DNA from: a virus
Direction: 5' to 3' (one strand)
IMG/VR virus record: IMGVR_UViG_3300031711_000005
Coordinates: 1-48,329 of that record
Length of the DNA stretch: 48,329 nucleotides
Positions 1 to 10,000 of this stretch are shown one piece after another; within the stretch, counting starts at the first letter, position 1, and each line of letters opens with the position of its first letter. Both the position numbers and the translations under genes were made by a program. The notes under the pieces are model-generated. The model saw only the letters and a list, made by a program, of their open reading frames with translations, did not search any database and was not told the DNA's origin.

Positions 1-398
1 CGGTTAACTGCCAGGGACAGAAGGTGGAGGATGTCGTCAAAGGGCTGCTCCGAAGTGAAGGTTGGACCGCTCGCCAACTCAACGCCATCAAGATTCAATT
101 GGAAGGGATGACCCTCGCTTGCAAGCAGGGACTAACCCGACGCATTCGTGAGCTGGCCCAACGGATTACCACTCTGGAGAAGGTCATTGCCAAAGAGGAA
201 GATTCGAACATTCGCCACCAACGGAAACGCAAGCTGGCCCGGTGGCAGTGCCGGCTAGCCAAGTGGGAAGACCAGATCAAGGCAGGCAAGCCGAACTTCT
301 GTTTCGGCGGACGCCGGTTGTTCAAGGCCCAGCACCAGCTCAAAGAAAATGGGTATCGCAACCATGCCCAGTGGCTGGCAGATTGGCAGGCAGCACGA
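1..398 (+). pseudogene. TnpB-like (IS200/IS605-type) transposase fragment
   Basis: The reading frame is already open at base 3, so the gene enters from outside the window. It encodes a basic, Arg/Lys-rich stretch ending in a motif like CFGGRRLFKAQ followed by NGYRNHAQWLADWQAAR. This pattern is familiar from TnpB-type proteins of IS200/IS605 elements, where it precedes the RuvC-like nuclease core. The homologous reading stops at about base 398; beyond that the same frame runs on to 488 with unrelated residues. The nuclease core and zinc finger are therefore missing and this is only the N-terminal part. The break coincides with the truncated end of the opposite-strand gene, so one recombination event probably created both ends. 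The family call rests on motif recognition only. Confidence 0.6.
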
Positions 399-705
399 GC
401 ACGACCTCCTTACTACGCCAGACTATGGATGCGTGCGCACCCGTGCCACCAAAGAACTCCGCCTCAAGAAAAGCGACTGCTCCAATAACAGACAGTTCCG
501 CCGCCCAGTCTGCCAGCGCGGGGGTGAGCGTATACATGTGTTGGTATGGCTGGCCCGTGGAATCGGGGAAAAAGTTGTGGAGATGGTCGGTAAGCGGCAC
601 CAGCGCAAAACTCTGCGCGAGTGGCACCATGTCGATTAGCCCACGGCGGTGTTCCTCATCAAAAACTGCCGTCCGCGCAACGAAACCTTCAAGGGAATAG
701 CTCAT
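340..705 (-). pseudogene. Conserved hypothetical protein, C-terminus truncated at the TnpB junction
   Basis: Starting at MSYSLEGFVAR, the product resembles a small soluble protein family seen in many bacteria, with motifs like VPLAQ, PLTD and a late AEFFGGTGAHASIVW segment. In such proteins the AEFFGG block is followed by a conserved C-terminal part. Here similarity stops after about residue 103, and the last 18 residues are read from the antisense of the TnpB fragment. The gene looks truncated by that junction. Function is unknown. It lies just downstream of the macro-domain relic on the same strand and may have belonged to the same operon. Confidence 0.5.
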
Positions 706-733
706 GGGGCGGATTTCCAGTAGCCATCCTCCT

Positions 734-850
734 TCAGCGAACCGCGCTGGCGGTGACCACCGCGTCGGTGTCCTGGATGGCGATGTCGCCGGTGACGAGC
801 CTCAACTTGGTTTTGCCGATAACGGCCTGCTTCGTTGTGGGAGTGGGCAT
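734..850 (-). pseudogene. N-terminal relic of a macro-domain (ADP-ribose binding) protein
   Basis: A 38-residue frame, MPTPTTKQ then KTKLRLVTGDIAIQDTDAVV, matches the start of macro domains, whose first conserved block reads like GDIT...DAIVNAAN. Here the block ends VVTAS and hits a stop, so the ADP-ribose-binding Asn/Gly loops and the remaining 130 or so residues are gone. Macro domains bind or hydrolyse ADP-ribose adducts. The relic sits between a metallophosphoesterase upstream and a truncated hypothetical downstream, all on the minus strand. It is too short to fold and is best read as debris of a deletion. Confidence 0.55.
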
Positions 851-874
851 ACCGTGCTTCGGTTGGCATTGGGC

Positions 875-1411
875 CTACAACTCGATCCTCTGGTGGCCAT
901 AGACGCCAAGGACCCTGCTCGCGCCCACCAGCGTCTCCTGGTTGACGTGCTGGTGCCCGTGCAAGAACAGCCTTGGGTGAACGCGGTGGATATACTCCAA
1001 GCACGCGTCGAAGCCGAAGTGGACCTCATCCTCGCGGTCATGGACATGCCTCGGCGAGTTGTGCGAGACGAACACGTCAACGGCTGGGAAACCCGTGAGC
1101 AACCGCCGGGCCTCGGACTGGTCGTAGAGGTAGTTGCCCCTAGGCTTGTACTTCCATGAACCGTTGAATCCGCCGAACCGCAACCCACCATGCTCCTGGA
1201 CGACAAGGTGGAGATCGACAATCGGCGACGGAAAGGCACCGCTGCTGTCGTGGTTGTCTTTCACCGTGTAGATACAGGAGCATTGGACCGCCGTGGCGAT
1301 CTGGAGGATGGTCCAATCAGCTAGGTCCCCACATGCGACCACAACGTCGGCTGGTTCCGGCGCGATCTGGTGCCGAACCTCGTCGTCGTCTGCGATAACC
1401 AAGAGAGTCAT
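875..1411 (-). CDS. Metallophosphoesterase (calcineurin-like), 178 aa
   Basis: This is a compact metallophosphoesterase, a di-metal phosphatase/nuclease fold in the cytoplasm. Visible blocks are GDLAD (residues 28-32), NHD (53-55), SHNSP (116-120) and HGHQH (151-155), which match metal-binding blocks II-V of the superfamily. Block I, usually D-x-H, reads IADDDE (residues 6-11), so the usual first metal ligand His is absent. The residue before NHD is Asp where GNHD is usual. The start at MTLLVIADDD was chosen because the frame upstream of it is Arg/Pro/Thr-rich and looks non-coding. About 250 bp on its 5' side are empty. Substrate is unknown. Confidence 0.75.
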   Translation of the reverse strand: MTLLVIADDDEVRHQIAPEPADVVVACGDLADWTILQIATAVQCSCIYTVKDNHDSSGAFPSPIVDLHLVVQEHGGLRFGGFNGSWKYKPRGNYLYDQSEARRLLTGFPAVDVFVSHNSPRHVHDREDEVHFGFDACLEYIHRVHPRLFLHGHQHVNQETLVGASRVLGVYGHQRIEL

Positions 1412-1657
1412 GAGGGCAAAGGCCCAATCGAGTTGACCACATGCCGAACCTGACGGCAATGCCGAGGTTGGCCCCAAGCTGACGGTTATGTTGGGCTTTG
1501 TTGTCCAGGACATTGTGGGGGCAGTCGAGGGCCATCGAGGCGCGTCATCCGGTGCGTCTGCCTCGTTGGGCGTTGTGGGCGATCTGGGAGGCCGCTGCGT
1601 GGAGGCTGTGAGAGGTCGTTGACGGCACCCTGTGGTGTGCCATGCTAGCCGCCACCG

Positions 1658-2593
1658 ATGGCGCGAAAACTCCGCACACTGCTGCTCGCCTTGGCTGGCG
1701 TATCTGTGGTGGCCATGTTGGCGGCGTGCTTCTTTTCCGCTGGTCCTGCTCACCCGCCATTGCCGAGCCCAAACGGCTACGATGATTTCCTAAAGGCGTC
1801 AGGGTTGGTGATCAGCGAAACAATCGACTCTTCGACCCTTGACCGCGACAACCTTCGAGCATGGGTGGGCATGAACTCAGAACCGCTTCGCCTTTTGCGC
1901 CTTGGCCTGACCCACCAGTGTGCTCCTCCTCCTCCTCTCGTTGACTCCTCCTGGACTAGCTTTGGAACGCTGGATCACGAGATGGCGTCCATGAAGCTAC
2001 TGGCCGGACTGCTAGAGGCTGAGGGGCGATTGTGGGAAATGGACAACCGCCTTGCGGACGCTGCCCAGAGCTATATTGATGCAGTCCACTTCGGAAATGA
2101 GATTAGCCGGGACGTACTCCTCGTTAATTGGATCTGGGGAATGTCGATTGAGGTTCGAGGCGACACCCCGCTCAGCAAACTTGTGCCAAGGCTTAACAAC
2201 AAGGAGGCACGCCTTGTAGTGACGGAGTTGGAGAAGATCGACGGTGCGCGAGTCACCTGGGATGAAGTCCGGCGAAACGAACACAGGTTCAACACTTGGC
2301 GCTTCAGCGAACTGTACCATCCTATCCAGGTAGTGAGGAGGGTGTGGCAGAATCGGCTTTTCGCTCAAGAGGTCGGGCTAATGTACAAAGAGCAAGTAGC
2401 TCGGCTGCCCCTCCTCATGGCTGAACTCGCCCTGCGCCGCTTCCAAGCCGAGCGTGCCTCTTGCCTCCATTATATGGCTCGCTCACGCCGTCAAGGTTGT
2501 GCTCCCTGCACCCGTCGCCTCCACCTTGACCGCGTTCGCTCTGCCATTGGATGGCACTTCGGAATCACGCTCGGACTCTGCATGTCTGGTTGA
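1658..2593 (+). CDS. Putative lipoprotein of unknown function, C-terminus probably frameshifted
   Basis: The N-terminus has basic residues, a hydrophobic run and a lipobox-like LAAC (residues 21-24), followed by a Pro-rich linker and PNGYDDFLKAS. That segment opens a family of exported planctomycete/verrucomicrobial proteins of unknown role. The middle is mainly helical. The segment LALRRFQAE near residue 262 is where such proteins usually continue with a conserved C-terminal block. Here it is followed by a Cys/Arg/His-rich tail that does not look like protein sequence, while the neighbouring frame keeps a GRPFRLF-like element. A frameshift near base 2455 is likely. It ends convergently, 22 bp from the ATPase gene. 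Confidence 0.5.
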   Translation: MARKLRTLLLALAGVSVVAMLAACFFSAGPAHPPLPSPNGYDDFLKASGLVISETIDSSTLDRDNLRAWVGMNSEPLRLLRLGLTHQCAPPPPLVDSSWTSFGTLDHEMASMKLLAGLLEAEGRLWEMDNRLADAAQSYIDAVHFGNEISRDVLLVNWIWGMSIEVRGDTPLSKLVPRLNNKEARLVVTELEKIDGARVTWDEVRRNEHRFNTWRFSELYHPIQVVRRVWQNRLFAQEVGLMYKEQVARLPLLMAELALRRFQAERASCLHYMARSRRQGCAPCTRRLHLDRVRSAIGWHFGITLGLCMSG

Positions 2594-2615
2594 GAAGACA
2601 GGAAGACCATTCCGA

Positions 2616-3863
2616 TTATTTGTGTCCCGCCCAAAGGTGCGATACCGGCAAACCGTGCAGGTTGGCGGCAAACGGAATGACTTCGGTGCCGGTGTAAAGC
2701 ACTACTCCGCGAACCCAACGTTTGCCCGCAGCGTTGGCCATCGCCTGCAAACCCCGAACATCGCTTCCGCCCAATGTGGCCCCAGCTTTTATTTCCACCC
2801 CCACCAACCGCCCGGCACTATCTTCGAGCACCATGTCCACTTCCTGTCCAGCCGCCGTGCGCCAGTAGAAACATTCCGGCTGAATCTTGCTCCAAGCCGA
2901 TTGTTTGCGCAGTTCCATCAACACAAAATTCTCCAGCACCCCGCCCGCCAATGTGCCGTCGACCTTGAGCCGTTCCACGGTCAATCCCAATAAATGGGCC
3001 AGCAGCCCTGTGTCATCCAAATAAACCTTTGGGGTTTGAATGAGGCGTTGTCCCAAGTTGCTCGACCAAGGCTGCAACAGTTGCACCAGAAACGTGGCTT
3101 CCAACAGGGCGAAATAGCGTTTTAATGTTGTTTGCGGCAACGCGAGGGTTCGTGATAGGTCAGCAAAATTCAACAGACCACCGGCACGGGTGGCGACGAC
3201 CGAGAGCAGACGGGGCACAGCCGTCACGTCAGCAACATTGCTCAGGTCACGAACATCACGCTGGAGAATCGTCGTCAAGTAGGATTGGAACCAGGCCTTG
3301 CGGCGCGCCACGGTGTTGCGGGCAACCACCAAGGGATAGCCTCCGGCCAGAACTTTCTCAAATAGTTCATCGCGCCGAACCCCGCTTGATTTTCCTGATG
3401 ACCAGACCGGCTGCTTGGAAAATAATGCGTCAACGAAGCCCTCTCTAACGCCTTCCAATTCGCCCTGTGAAAACGGCCACAGCGTCAGCAACTCCATGCG
3501 ACCCGCCAAAGACTCGGACAATTTCGGCAGGAGCATCACATTCGCGGAACCTGTGAGCAAAAACCGTCCCGCTTCCCGTTTCCGGTCAATGGCCACTTTG
3601 ATGACGGGGAAGAGTTCGGGCACATGCTGCACTTCATCCAGGGTGACGGGCGTGTTCAAACCGGCAATGAAACCGTTGGGATCGCGCTTGGCCGCTGCCA
3701 AAACGCCGGGATCATCAAACGTCAGATACTGGCGCCCTGGTTTCATCAGCTCCGCCGATTGCACCAAAGTGCTTTTGCCGGTTTGCCGGGCACCATTCAC
3801 GAGGACGGACGGCGTGTCCTCCAAAGCCTGGAGGAGATGTTCGGTAATGTGGCGACGAATCAT
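2616..3863 (-). CDS. AAA-family ATPase with C-terminal DUF4143
   Basis: The 415-residue product has the usual full-length layout of AAA_14 plus DUF4143 proteins. It begins with IRRHITEHLL, then a Walker A loop GARQTGKST (24-32), a Walker B-type TLDEVQ, and a sensor-like LLTGSAN. The C-terminal half carries the DUF4143 features QRDVRDLSNV, KVYLDDTGLLAHLLG, a FYWRTAAGQEVDMVL segment and VEIKAG. The last elements resemble PD-(D/E)xK-type nuclease remnants. These ATPases are common solitary accessory genes whose role is unsettled. The start was taken at MIRRHI rather than an upstream Met because homologues begin there. The gene appears intact. Confidence 0.88.
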   Translation of the reverse strand: MIRRHITEHLLQALEDTPSVLVNGARQTGKSTLVQSAELMKPGRQYLTFDDPGVLAAAKRDPNGFIAGLNTPVTLDEVQHVPELFPVIKVAIDRKREAGRFLLTGSANVMLLPKLSESLAGRMELLTLWPFSQGELEGVREGFVDALFSKQPVWSSGKSSGVRRDELFEKVLAGGYPLVVARNTVARRKAWFQSYLTTILQRDVRDLSNVADVTAVPRLLSVVATRAGGLLNFADLSRTLALPQTTLKRYFALLEATFLVQLLQPWSSNLGQRLIQTPKVYLDDTGLLAHLLGLTVERLKVDGTLAGGVLENFVLMELRKQSAWSKIQPECFYWRTAAGQEVDMVLEDSAGRLVGVEIKAGATLGGSDVRGLQAMANAAGKRWVRGVVLYTGTEVIPFAANLHGLPVSHLWAGHK

Positions 3864-4222
3864 GGCTGTATAATCAACCACAACACGGATGATAATCAAC
3901 CAGCATTTGGATGCAGTCCGACCGACGTGATAAAAGGTCTCCGACTAAATCTGCCCGACACGCCACAGAAACCCGGCAACCATCAGGGAGAAACAAGTGC
4001 CAGCAGAAGTGCTAGCACGGACGGTTTCTTTGGTGCTCCTGATGTGGAGCTTGCCCGCCGCGTCCCGCCAAGCAGCCTGCCAGTATTTCGAGTGTGGTCG
4101 TCGATGGAGTGAGGCCATACCGGTTTTCTGCCGTTCGGGTGATTAAGTGCTAACGAAAGTGTTAACATCAACCACGTAATTGACGTTCGATGAAGTTCAT
4201 TTTGCCAGGACACTCGCGGTTT

Positions 4223-4247
4223 TGGAGCGGGTGAAGGGAATCGAACC
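4223..4247 (-). other. tRNA-Gly 3'-end remnant (possible att site)
   Basis: Read on the minus strand, these 25 bases give the T-loop and acceptor end of a bacterial tRNA, TTCGATT then CACCCGCTCCA. CACCCGC would pair with the GCGGGTG start typical of tRNA-Gly, with U73 and an encoded CCA. The 5' side of the T-stem is wrong (TGAGG instead of GAGGG) and no D-arm, anticodon arm or GCGGGTG start lies upstream, so this is not a tRNA gene. Such partial copies are usually left by elements that recombine into tRNA 3' ends. I found no second copy in the window. Confidence 0.55.
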
Positions 4248-5020
4248 TCATCTCTCGGCAGCTGAATAGCGTCGCCAATCATGCCAGTTCTTCAGCGAGG
4301 AATTTGTTCGGTCGAGCCTGTGGGCCAGGAAAGAAGAACCGTCCGTCAAGCTCACCACCTTCTCACCACCGGGCTCTGGATCAGTCTCTATCCAGGCACC
4401 ACTCCCGAAACCACGGCGATCCAGCCGCGAAACTCGCCACCGCAGTCGCCACGTTCGTTTTACGCACCGAACCGAGCATCCGGAGCCGCAGGCTCTGCGC
4501 CCGATAGTTGGAAGGCTCGCGATGGATGGGCAGCGTTCCTGGCATCTCCTCAGGCAACCGATTGGGTCGGCAGCGGGATGACATTACCGGAAGCGGCTTT
4601 CAGCCCAAAGCTCACCCGTTTGCTCATCTCAAAACTGTGTTCCTGGCGCAGCTGGCCATCGGGGAGCGACGTGCCATACAAAGAAGGCGTTGCGGCCTTT
4701 GCGCTTGACCTGGAAACAGCGAAACTTGAAGTCGCGGGCGCCGCAAGCTACGGACGCCGGCAGGCCTCGGGGTTTTCTTTTCCGGTCCTCCGGTGGCTCA
4801 TAATCGCCGCTTGCAAAAGCCAAATCCTGCAGCGCCATGAGACCGGTCTGGTAGCAGCACTTATTGCTCCGTGCCCAGCCGCGGATGTTGAGGCGAAACC
4901 AAATCTGCTGCGGACACTTGCGCTCAAGATGGCGCAACAAGCCGAGCATCACAATTGGGGCATCACCATGCCCAATATCCTGTGCCATTTTTTTTCAAAA
5001 CCAGCCTAGACAGGCACAAA
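4248..5020. other. Region without a confident gene
   Basis: Both strands hold long frames here: a plus frame at 4281-5009 and a minus frame at 4629-4988, the latter starting MAQDIGHGDAPIVML. Neither shows a domain I recognise, a good ribosome binding site or convincing amino-acid composition, and they overlap antisense. The minus frame contains a block like QQIWFRLNIRGWARSN that looks more protein-like than the plus frame. It may be the relic of a gene brought in with the tRNA-associated element. Confidence 0.3.
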
Positions 5021-5038
5021 ACATCCCTCTATGGTGAG

Positions 5039-5069
5039 CCCACGAGATTTGAGCATCTCGGTTCGTGGG
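5039..5069 (+). other. Imperfect hairpin in intergenic DNA
   Basis: CCCAC pairs with GTGGG at the base and GAGAT with ATCTC further in, separated by a bulge on one side and a TTGAGC loop. No T-run follows, so a standard terminator is unlikely. The 300 bp after it, up to the terminator of the next gene, are relatively A+T rich and hold only a small ATTGTG-AAA-CACAAT palindrome (5311-5325). I see no gene there. Confidence 0.35.
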
Positions 5070-5346
5070 TTCCCACGGCTTACTCCCCCGTCCTTTTGCA
5101 CAGGATAGGGGAAGTGTGTCTAAGTGCGTGAAATCTGGCTGCTTACTGTTGTTTGCTCTAAGACCGCAAAGGCGTAACTACCCAAACAGTCGGATCACCC
5201 GATTCGAGATCATCTGAACCGATATCTTGTCTTCGTGGAATCGACAACCGATTCCCAAGATGGCATTTGTTTATAAAATCAATCCTACTATCGCAAGACA
5301 AAACCGCTATATTGTGAAACACAATTGTCTTTAGTGGAAAACGAAA

Positions 5347-5372
5347 GGCGATCCCGGGGGGACGGGATCGCC
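5347..5372 (-). terminator. Rho-independent terminator of the 235-aa gene
   Basis: A perfect 9-bp stem, GGCGATCCC with GGGATCGCC, encloses an 8-nt loop. It lies 24 bases past the stop codon of the minus-strand gene, and on that strand the stem is followed by the T-rich stretch TTTCGTTTTCC. Position, stem and tail fit an intrinsic terminator. Confidence 0.75.
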
Positions 5373-5396
5373 AGAAGTCGCGCCAAAAGAAGCCGA

Positions 5397-6104
5397 TTAA
5401 TCTAAGCCGATCAAATCCATTTGTCTGGGTTTAGGGGCTGCGATCACCGCAACGTTTGGATCGTGAGCGGCTGTTGTAAACCCTGTATTTGAAAACACCT
5501 CCGAGTACAGGGCATCCAGCTTATCGGCCGCCACCGGGCCGATGGCAAGATTATCGCGCAAAGCGACCACTTCACCGTCGAGGGCCACCAGGCTCCCGTC
5601 AACGAGGCGATCGAGGGTGGTCTCCTTTCCATTGGGCAAGTCGGTCTGGTGCGGGGTCACAGACTCAGGCAATCGCACCACCGTTAACGGACGGCCTTGG
5701 TTTTCCGCATGAAGGGTGGCCGCCACCTGCATATCCCTGTAGCTGCGGTTGTTGGGAAACTTCTCCTGCAGCTCGCGCCAGGTTTCTTCGGGGTGAGCGC
5801 TGGCCACGCGCGCCAGCATGAGCTTCAGGTTTTGATCGAAGTTCCCCTGGCGCTGGCTGTTTTCCTTGCTGAGATGGGATAGGTACCGGGTCACCAGGGC
5901 CTGCGGCTCCTTTAGAAGGCGTTCGGCGGTAGCCACGCCGATTCGAGTGGGCGTATTCTCCAACTCCTTCAACAGAGCGCTCTGCACCAGGTTGCGTTCG
6001 ATTCCGGAAGATTCGACCGCCTTCAGAATCAGCGGCTGCAGTTTCACTGCCAACTGCGGACCGACCTTCCCGTGGAGTTTAGCATCATGAGAATTCAGTT
6101 TCAC
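5397..6104 (-). CDS. Hypothetical protein, 235 aa, not recognised
   Basis: This is a soluble, charged protein with no signal peptide or membrane segment. The first 120 residues are predicted mainly helical, with repeated Leu/Lys/Glu patterns. The second half is mixed and includes RLVDGSLVALDGEVVALRDNLAIG. The C-terminus ends PKPRQMDLIGLD. I recognise no domain. It ends in a good terminator and faces away from the 127-aa gene across a 112-bp intergenic space, so a divergent promoter region is likely. Whether it belongs to the prophage or the host flank is unclear. Confidence 0.6.
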   Translation of the reverse strand: MKLNSHDAKLHGKVGPQLAVKLQPLILKAVESSGIERNLVQSALLKELENTPTRIGVATAERLLKEPQALVTRYLSHLSKENSQRQGNFDQNLKLMLARVASAHPEETWRELQEKFPNNRSYRDMQVAATLHAENQGRPLTVVRLPESVTPHQTDLPNGKETTLDRLVDGSLVALDGEVVALRDNLAIGPVAADKLDALYSEVFSNTGFTTAAHDPNVAVIAAPKPRQMDLIGLD

Positions 6105-6216
6105 ACCTCATTCTAATCCGCTAGGACCCCTGCTCGCGCAGAAAAGAAAATGCACGTGAAGTTATCGAGTAAGAATTTCAGAACCTAGACACACCACGGG
6201 ACCTATACTTAACACC

Positions 6217-6600
6217 ATGAAGATTTCGGACTCCTACAACGAGCTGAATCGGGTCGCTGACGGTTACCTTTACCAGCAATTGCAGGCCGTGGCCGCTCAA
6301 CCGCTGCCACCCAATTACGAGCTCTTCAAGACATCGCAACGGGAACGCATCGGCAAAGCCCGGGTGGCCGAACAGTTCGAGTGGAGCCCCGCGAAAGCGC
6401 AGCGGAAGGTCAAAGAGGGAAGTCAACTTGGGGCAACCATCATGAAGCACCTCGAAAGCGTTGATGCCAAAGATGCGCCTCAAATCGCCAAAGGGATCGC
6501 CGACAGGATTGTCGAAAGCCTGGGCGAAATTGTGACACGGCTCATGATCGAGCAAGAGAAAACACTCAGGCCACCCCAACCCGTCGGAATTAGCTTCTAA
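6217..6600 (+). CDS. Hypothetical protein, 127 aa, not recognised
   Basis: The product is a helical, charged, probably cytoplasmic protein (MKISDSYNELNRVADGYLYQ start) with a short Pro-rich end. Residues 55-100 contain a basic stretch, SPAKAQRKVKEGS, then an amphipathic helix. No domain is recognised. It is divergent from the 235-aa gene and converges on the late phage operon. The ATG start is 15 bp after ACCTATACTT, which might include a -10-like element, but this is weak evidence. Confidence 0.5.
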   Translation: MKISDSYNELNRVADGYLYQQLQAVAAQPLPPNYELFKTSQRERIGKARVAEQFEWSPAKAQRKVKEGSQLGATIMKHLESVDAKDAPQIAKGIADRIVESLGEIVTRLMIEQEKTLRPPQPVGISF

Positions 6601-7051
6601 GATCGAAAATAGCCCACCATTAACATCCCCCCAGACTCCCCCCACCGAAGCCACCCATACCGCAAATGGGTGGTAAAGACCGCCGAAAGGTTGAAAAGGG
6701 TGCGACGGAACCCTCAAAAGGGTCAAAAGTGTAAAACGCCGCGCCCGACCAAAAAGGGTCAGGAGGCAGGCGCGGCGGCAGCAGCGCCGGGGAGCGGCCA
6801 GCGGTCAGCGGGACAGCGGCGGAGGCGCAGCCACGGATTGACTCCAGAGCCCTTGAGAGGGCACCCACAGTGAGGGTGCGTGCATCTAGGCCATTTAGGG
6901 TCAAACCATCCATCATCCCCCACGCAGGCACGGCATGCCGCCTCACGCGCCTGCAGCATCGCTGTCCAGGGCGATCTGAGGCGCTCGAGGGATGCCTCCA
7001 TATAAGGTGGCAAAGGCTTTGCGACGTGAGGCCGATGGGTGATTCGAAAGA
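6601..7051. other. Convergent intergenic region, no gene seen
   Basis: The region lies between the 127-aa gene and the 3' end of the late phage operon. It contains several AAAAGGGT-like repeats near 6695-6735 and a short hairpin, GCACCC with GGGTGC (6861-6879). Frames on both strands are rich in Pro, Arg, Gly and Ser and look non-coding. This would be the place for the operon's terminator, but no clear stem plus T-run is visible. Confidence 0.4.
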
Positions 7052-10000
7052 TCATACTAAGGGTACCTTGAGCGCGAAGGCGTTCGCCGCGATTACCTCC
7101 AGATCGATTTCGATCTGACCCCCACCGTAACACTCGTTGACGATCGTCAAGCCAGAGCCTGGCGCAGGATAATTGCTGGCATAGTACCAAGGGCTGGGAG
7201 CGACAGCGCCGCAGTCCACAACTCCGTTTGAGTCCAGGGAGCACGATATTGAGCGTTCGACCTCGACAGTCTGCCAGCCAGTTCCAGGCCAACGGTTATG
7301 AGCATCACAGATCATGCTCTCGTTGATCGGAACTGCGATGGTCCGAACCTTCGTCTTGCGCACAAAAGCTCCCAGACTGTTCGGCACCATATCGCGCCAG
7401 GCCAACGGTATGGCCTGAAGCGCGTTTACATCGGTAAGTCGGACCTGATAGGTAACCACTTTCCGCTCGCTGCCAAAGAGCCAGTTGCTGGAGCCGCCAA
7501 GCATCCAATTGTTGTCTTCGCAGTAAGGCGCGAAGCCCGAGCTCGTTGACGCCGTGGCCACATAGTAGGACGTGATTTCCGCCCAATCCACATAGCTGCC
7601 AGGGTCAGGAGTCGAGCCTCCAGCCGGGTTGCCGGTCTTTGAGATCTTCCCGCTGCTTGAACAGGGCGTATCCCCGACCGGCGTGCCCCCCTTGAAGACA
7701 TCAGTCTTCGCCCAGAGGCTGGCCGGCAGCATGACCCTGGCCGAGGTCAATTTGTCGATGGCGGCCGCAAACTGGTTAAAGATCTCCGCCCGTGCGTAAG
7801 TGCAAGGCAAGGGCCCGTAACCCCAGGAGTTCCAGCCCGTCTCGGCTGCGGGCAAGCACTGCAGGGAAGTGCCTCCAAAAGCGTCGTAACAAAGGTTGCG
7901 GAATGAGTAGTCGAAGATCTGGCACGAATCATCGCCACAGTCGCAGGAATAGGTGGACGTGGTTGCCTCGTCAACAAACCCTTCGCACATTGACCTAAGC
8001 ACCACATCTGCCTGGGTGAACCAATCGCTCAAAAAGGGTGTATCGGTCAGGTCCTGCCGATCGTTTCCATCCTCGTAAGGTTCATCCATCAAACGCACGA
8101 ACAGTGCGCTGGGCCAAATGGAAGCGCTCGGCGCGCCAGTCTCGGTATTGATCCATGACCCAAATGAGCTGTCGCCGATCCTCCAGACCGGTACGTAGCC
8201 CGTTGCCTTCCTGAGCATGTATTCCCTGAGCCCATTGTCCTTAGTCCGATAATCCTCCGGAGCGTCCAAATCCGTGAGCGCCAGGCGCGCCACGTCGCCC
8301 GAGCTCCAGGTTGTAGGATCGCGGTCCACCACCGCTGGCGCTGACTCATGCGCTTGCAGTCGCCCGCTGAGCGTCACCTTGATCAGATCCTCACCGTTAA
8401 CCGTTTCAACAACTACCGATTCCACCTCGATCGGCGGCTCGTAAATCGGGCAGCTCTTGTAATGGCGGACATCATCGGGCGCGGCGCCCGTTCCTGGCGC
8501 GTAATTCCATCCGGATGGCGCTTCAGGCACCGACCAAGATGAATCGCCCCCAGCGATCATCCGTGTCATTGCAGGCGTCCTGCCAAACCGTGGCCCAAAC
8601 AAACATCTCGACACCCACGGCCAGTAATCGCCGTACACACTTGGGTGCCAGATGCTGCTACTATGGATCGAGAAGGGCTTGAGATTCAGATCCATGACCC
8701 AGCGGTTGGTACGCCCGCCAGGCGGTGCGACCTTCCGAATCCCGTCGGCCTCGCAGACCATCGCGTCGCCATGCGCGGTGAAAGTCTTATCCTTTCCAGC
8801 CGTGAACACCTGGTTCGCGTCATACTTTGCTCCTGCGTAACTGACCGACCCTCGGCCATCCTTAGACTTCACTACATATCTAACCCCGGTCACCAGCTCC
8901 CCGCTCGCGAAGGCCCCTGTCAAAGGTCCCAGGTCCGCAAACATGTCGATATTGTTTTTGCCCATTACCTTCGCGTAGCGATCGAAATAAAGGATGCTCT
9001 TGCCGCCGCTCACCGCGTAGGCCCGGATCTGGAAGGCCGGCATGAGCCGCACGTGTTGGCTAAGCCGGCGAGCCGCGTCCCAAACCGGGTTGGAGTTCAC
9101 ACTACCGCCAATTAGCGTGTTGGCCTGGGGAAGGCCGTCAGCTGAAGAAATGTTCAGCACGCACCCATATTTCCAATAATTGTCCGAGACCTCCTTAGGC
9201 TCGGCTAGGTCGATCCCGCGCGTGTCCACCGATCGCAACCCGTCACCCGTGGTGGTAGCCAGGCGCAGCAAGGCGGTCAGATCATCCAAGCCTGGTATGT
9301 ACTGGAGCAGCTCGTCAGCCTCGACGCTGATGGATCCCGCGCGCAGTCCGTTCGTGCAGATCACTTCCAGGTCGCCAATCTTCGGGTCCTCGAAAATCAC
9401 TTTGACGCTGGGTACCGCATCGCCAGTTTTGCCGCTAGGAGCTCGGCTGGGCACAATCAGCGTGCCTCGAGGCTCGCCACCTATGCGGATCTCGAGGGTC
9501 GCGTCCTCGAGCAAGCCGGTACCCTTCGCCCATATCCCGCAAATGATGCATTTAGAATCCACTCGCCACTTGGGTCCGCCGCCCGTCCAGATCACCGACT
9601 TGCCAGCCCCGGATGGACCGCTCAAGCGCCCCACTGGATAAATCGCGGACACGCCTTGGCCGCGCTCTTTGCCACGCGCGGGAGCGAGCTGGTACTGTTT
9701 GGTGGTAAAACCCTGATTGTAAAACGCCCGCGCCAGGCTCAGCCGCGTCCCGATCGGCGTCTGCGCCGGATCGTAGCCCCGAAACTCTCGGGCAAAGGCA
9801 TTCTGCATTACCCCAAGATGATCAGCCCAATTGTGCGCCGGAGCCGCCGCGGCCTTGTAAGGCCCCTCAATCCATTCGCTGGTCGGGAGCACTTCCACCA
9901 CGCAGCAGGATCCATCCCCGCGATAGGTGTAGATGACGTATTCCCGCTTCCGCTCGATAATTCCAGCAATGTCTCCAGGAACGTCAGGACAGTTCCCCGG

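Noticed and set aside
3983-4282. 99-residue minus-strand frame next to the AAA ATPase
   Set aside because: It reads through the tRNA remnant and has no protein-like features.
4223-4300. Complete tRNA gene
   Set aside because: Only the T-loop and acceptor end are present; no D-arm, anticodon arm or matching 5' acceptor strand can be formed.
6620-6946. 108-residue minus-strand frame after the late operon
   Set aside because: Pro/Gly/Ser-rich low-complexity translation of intergenic DNA with no start signal.
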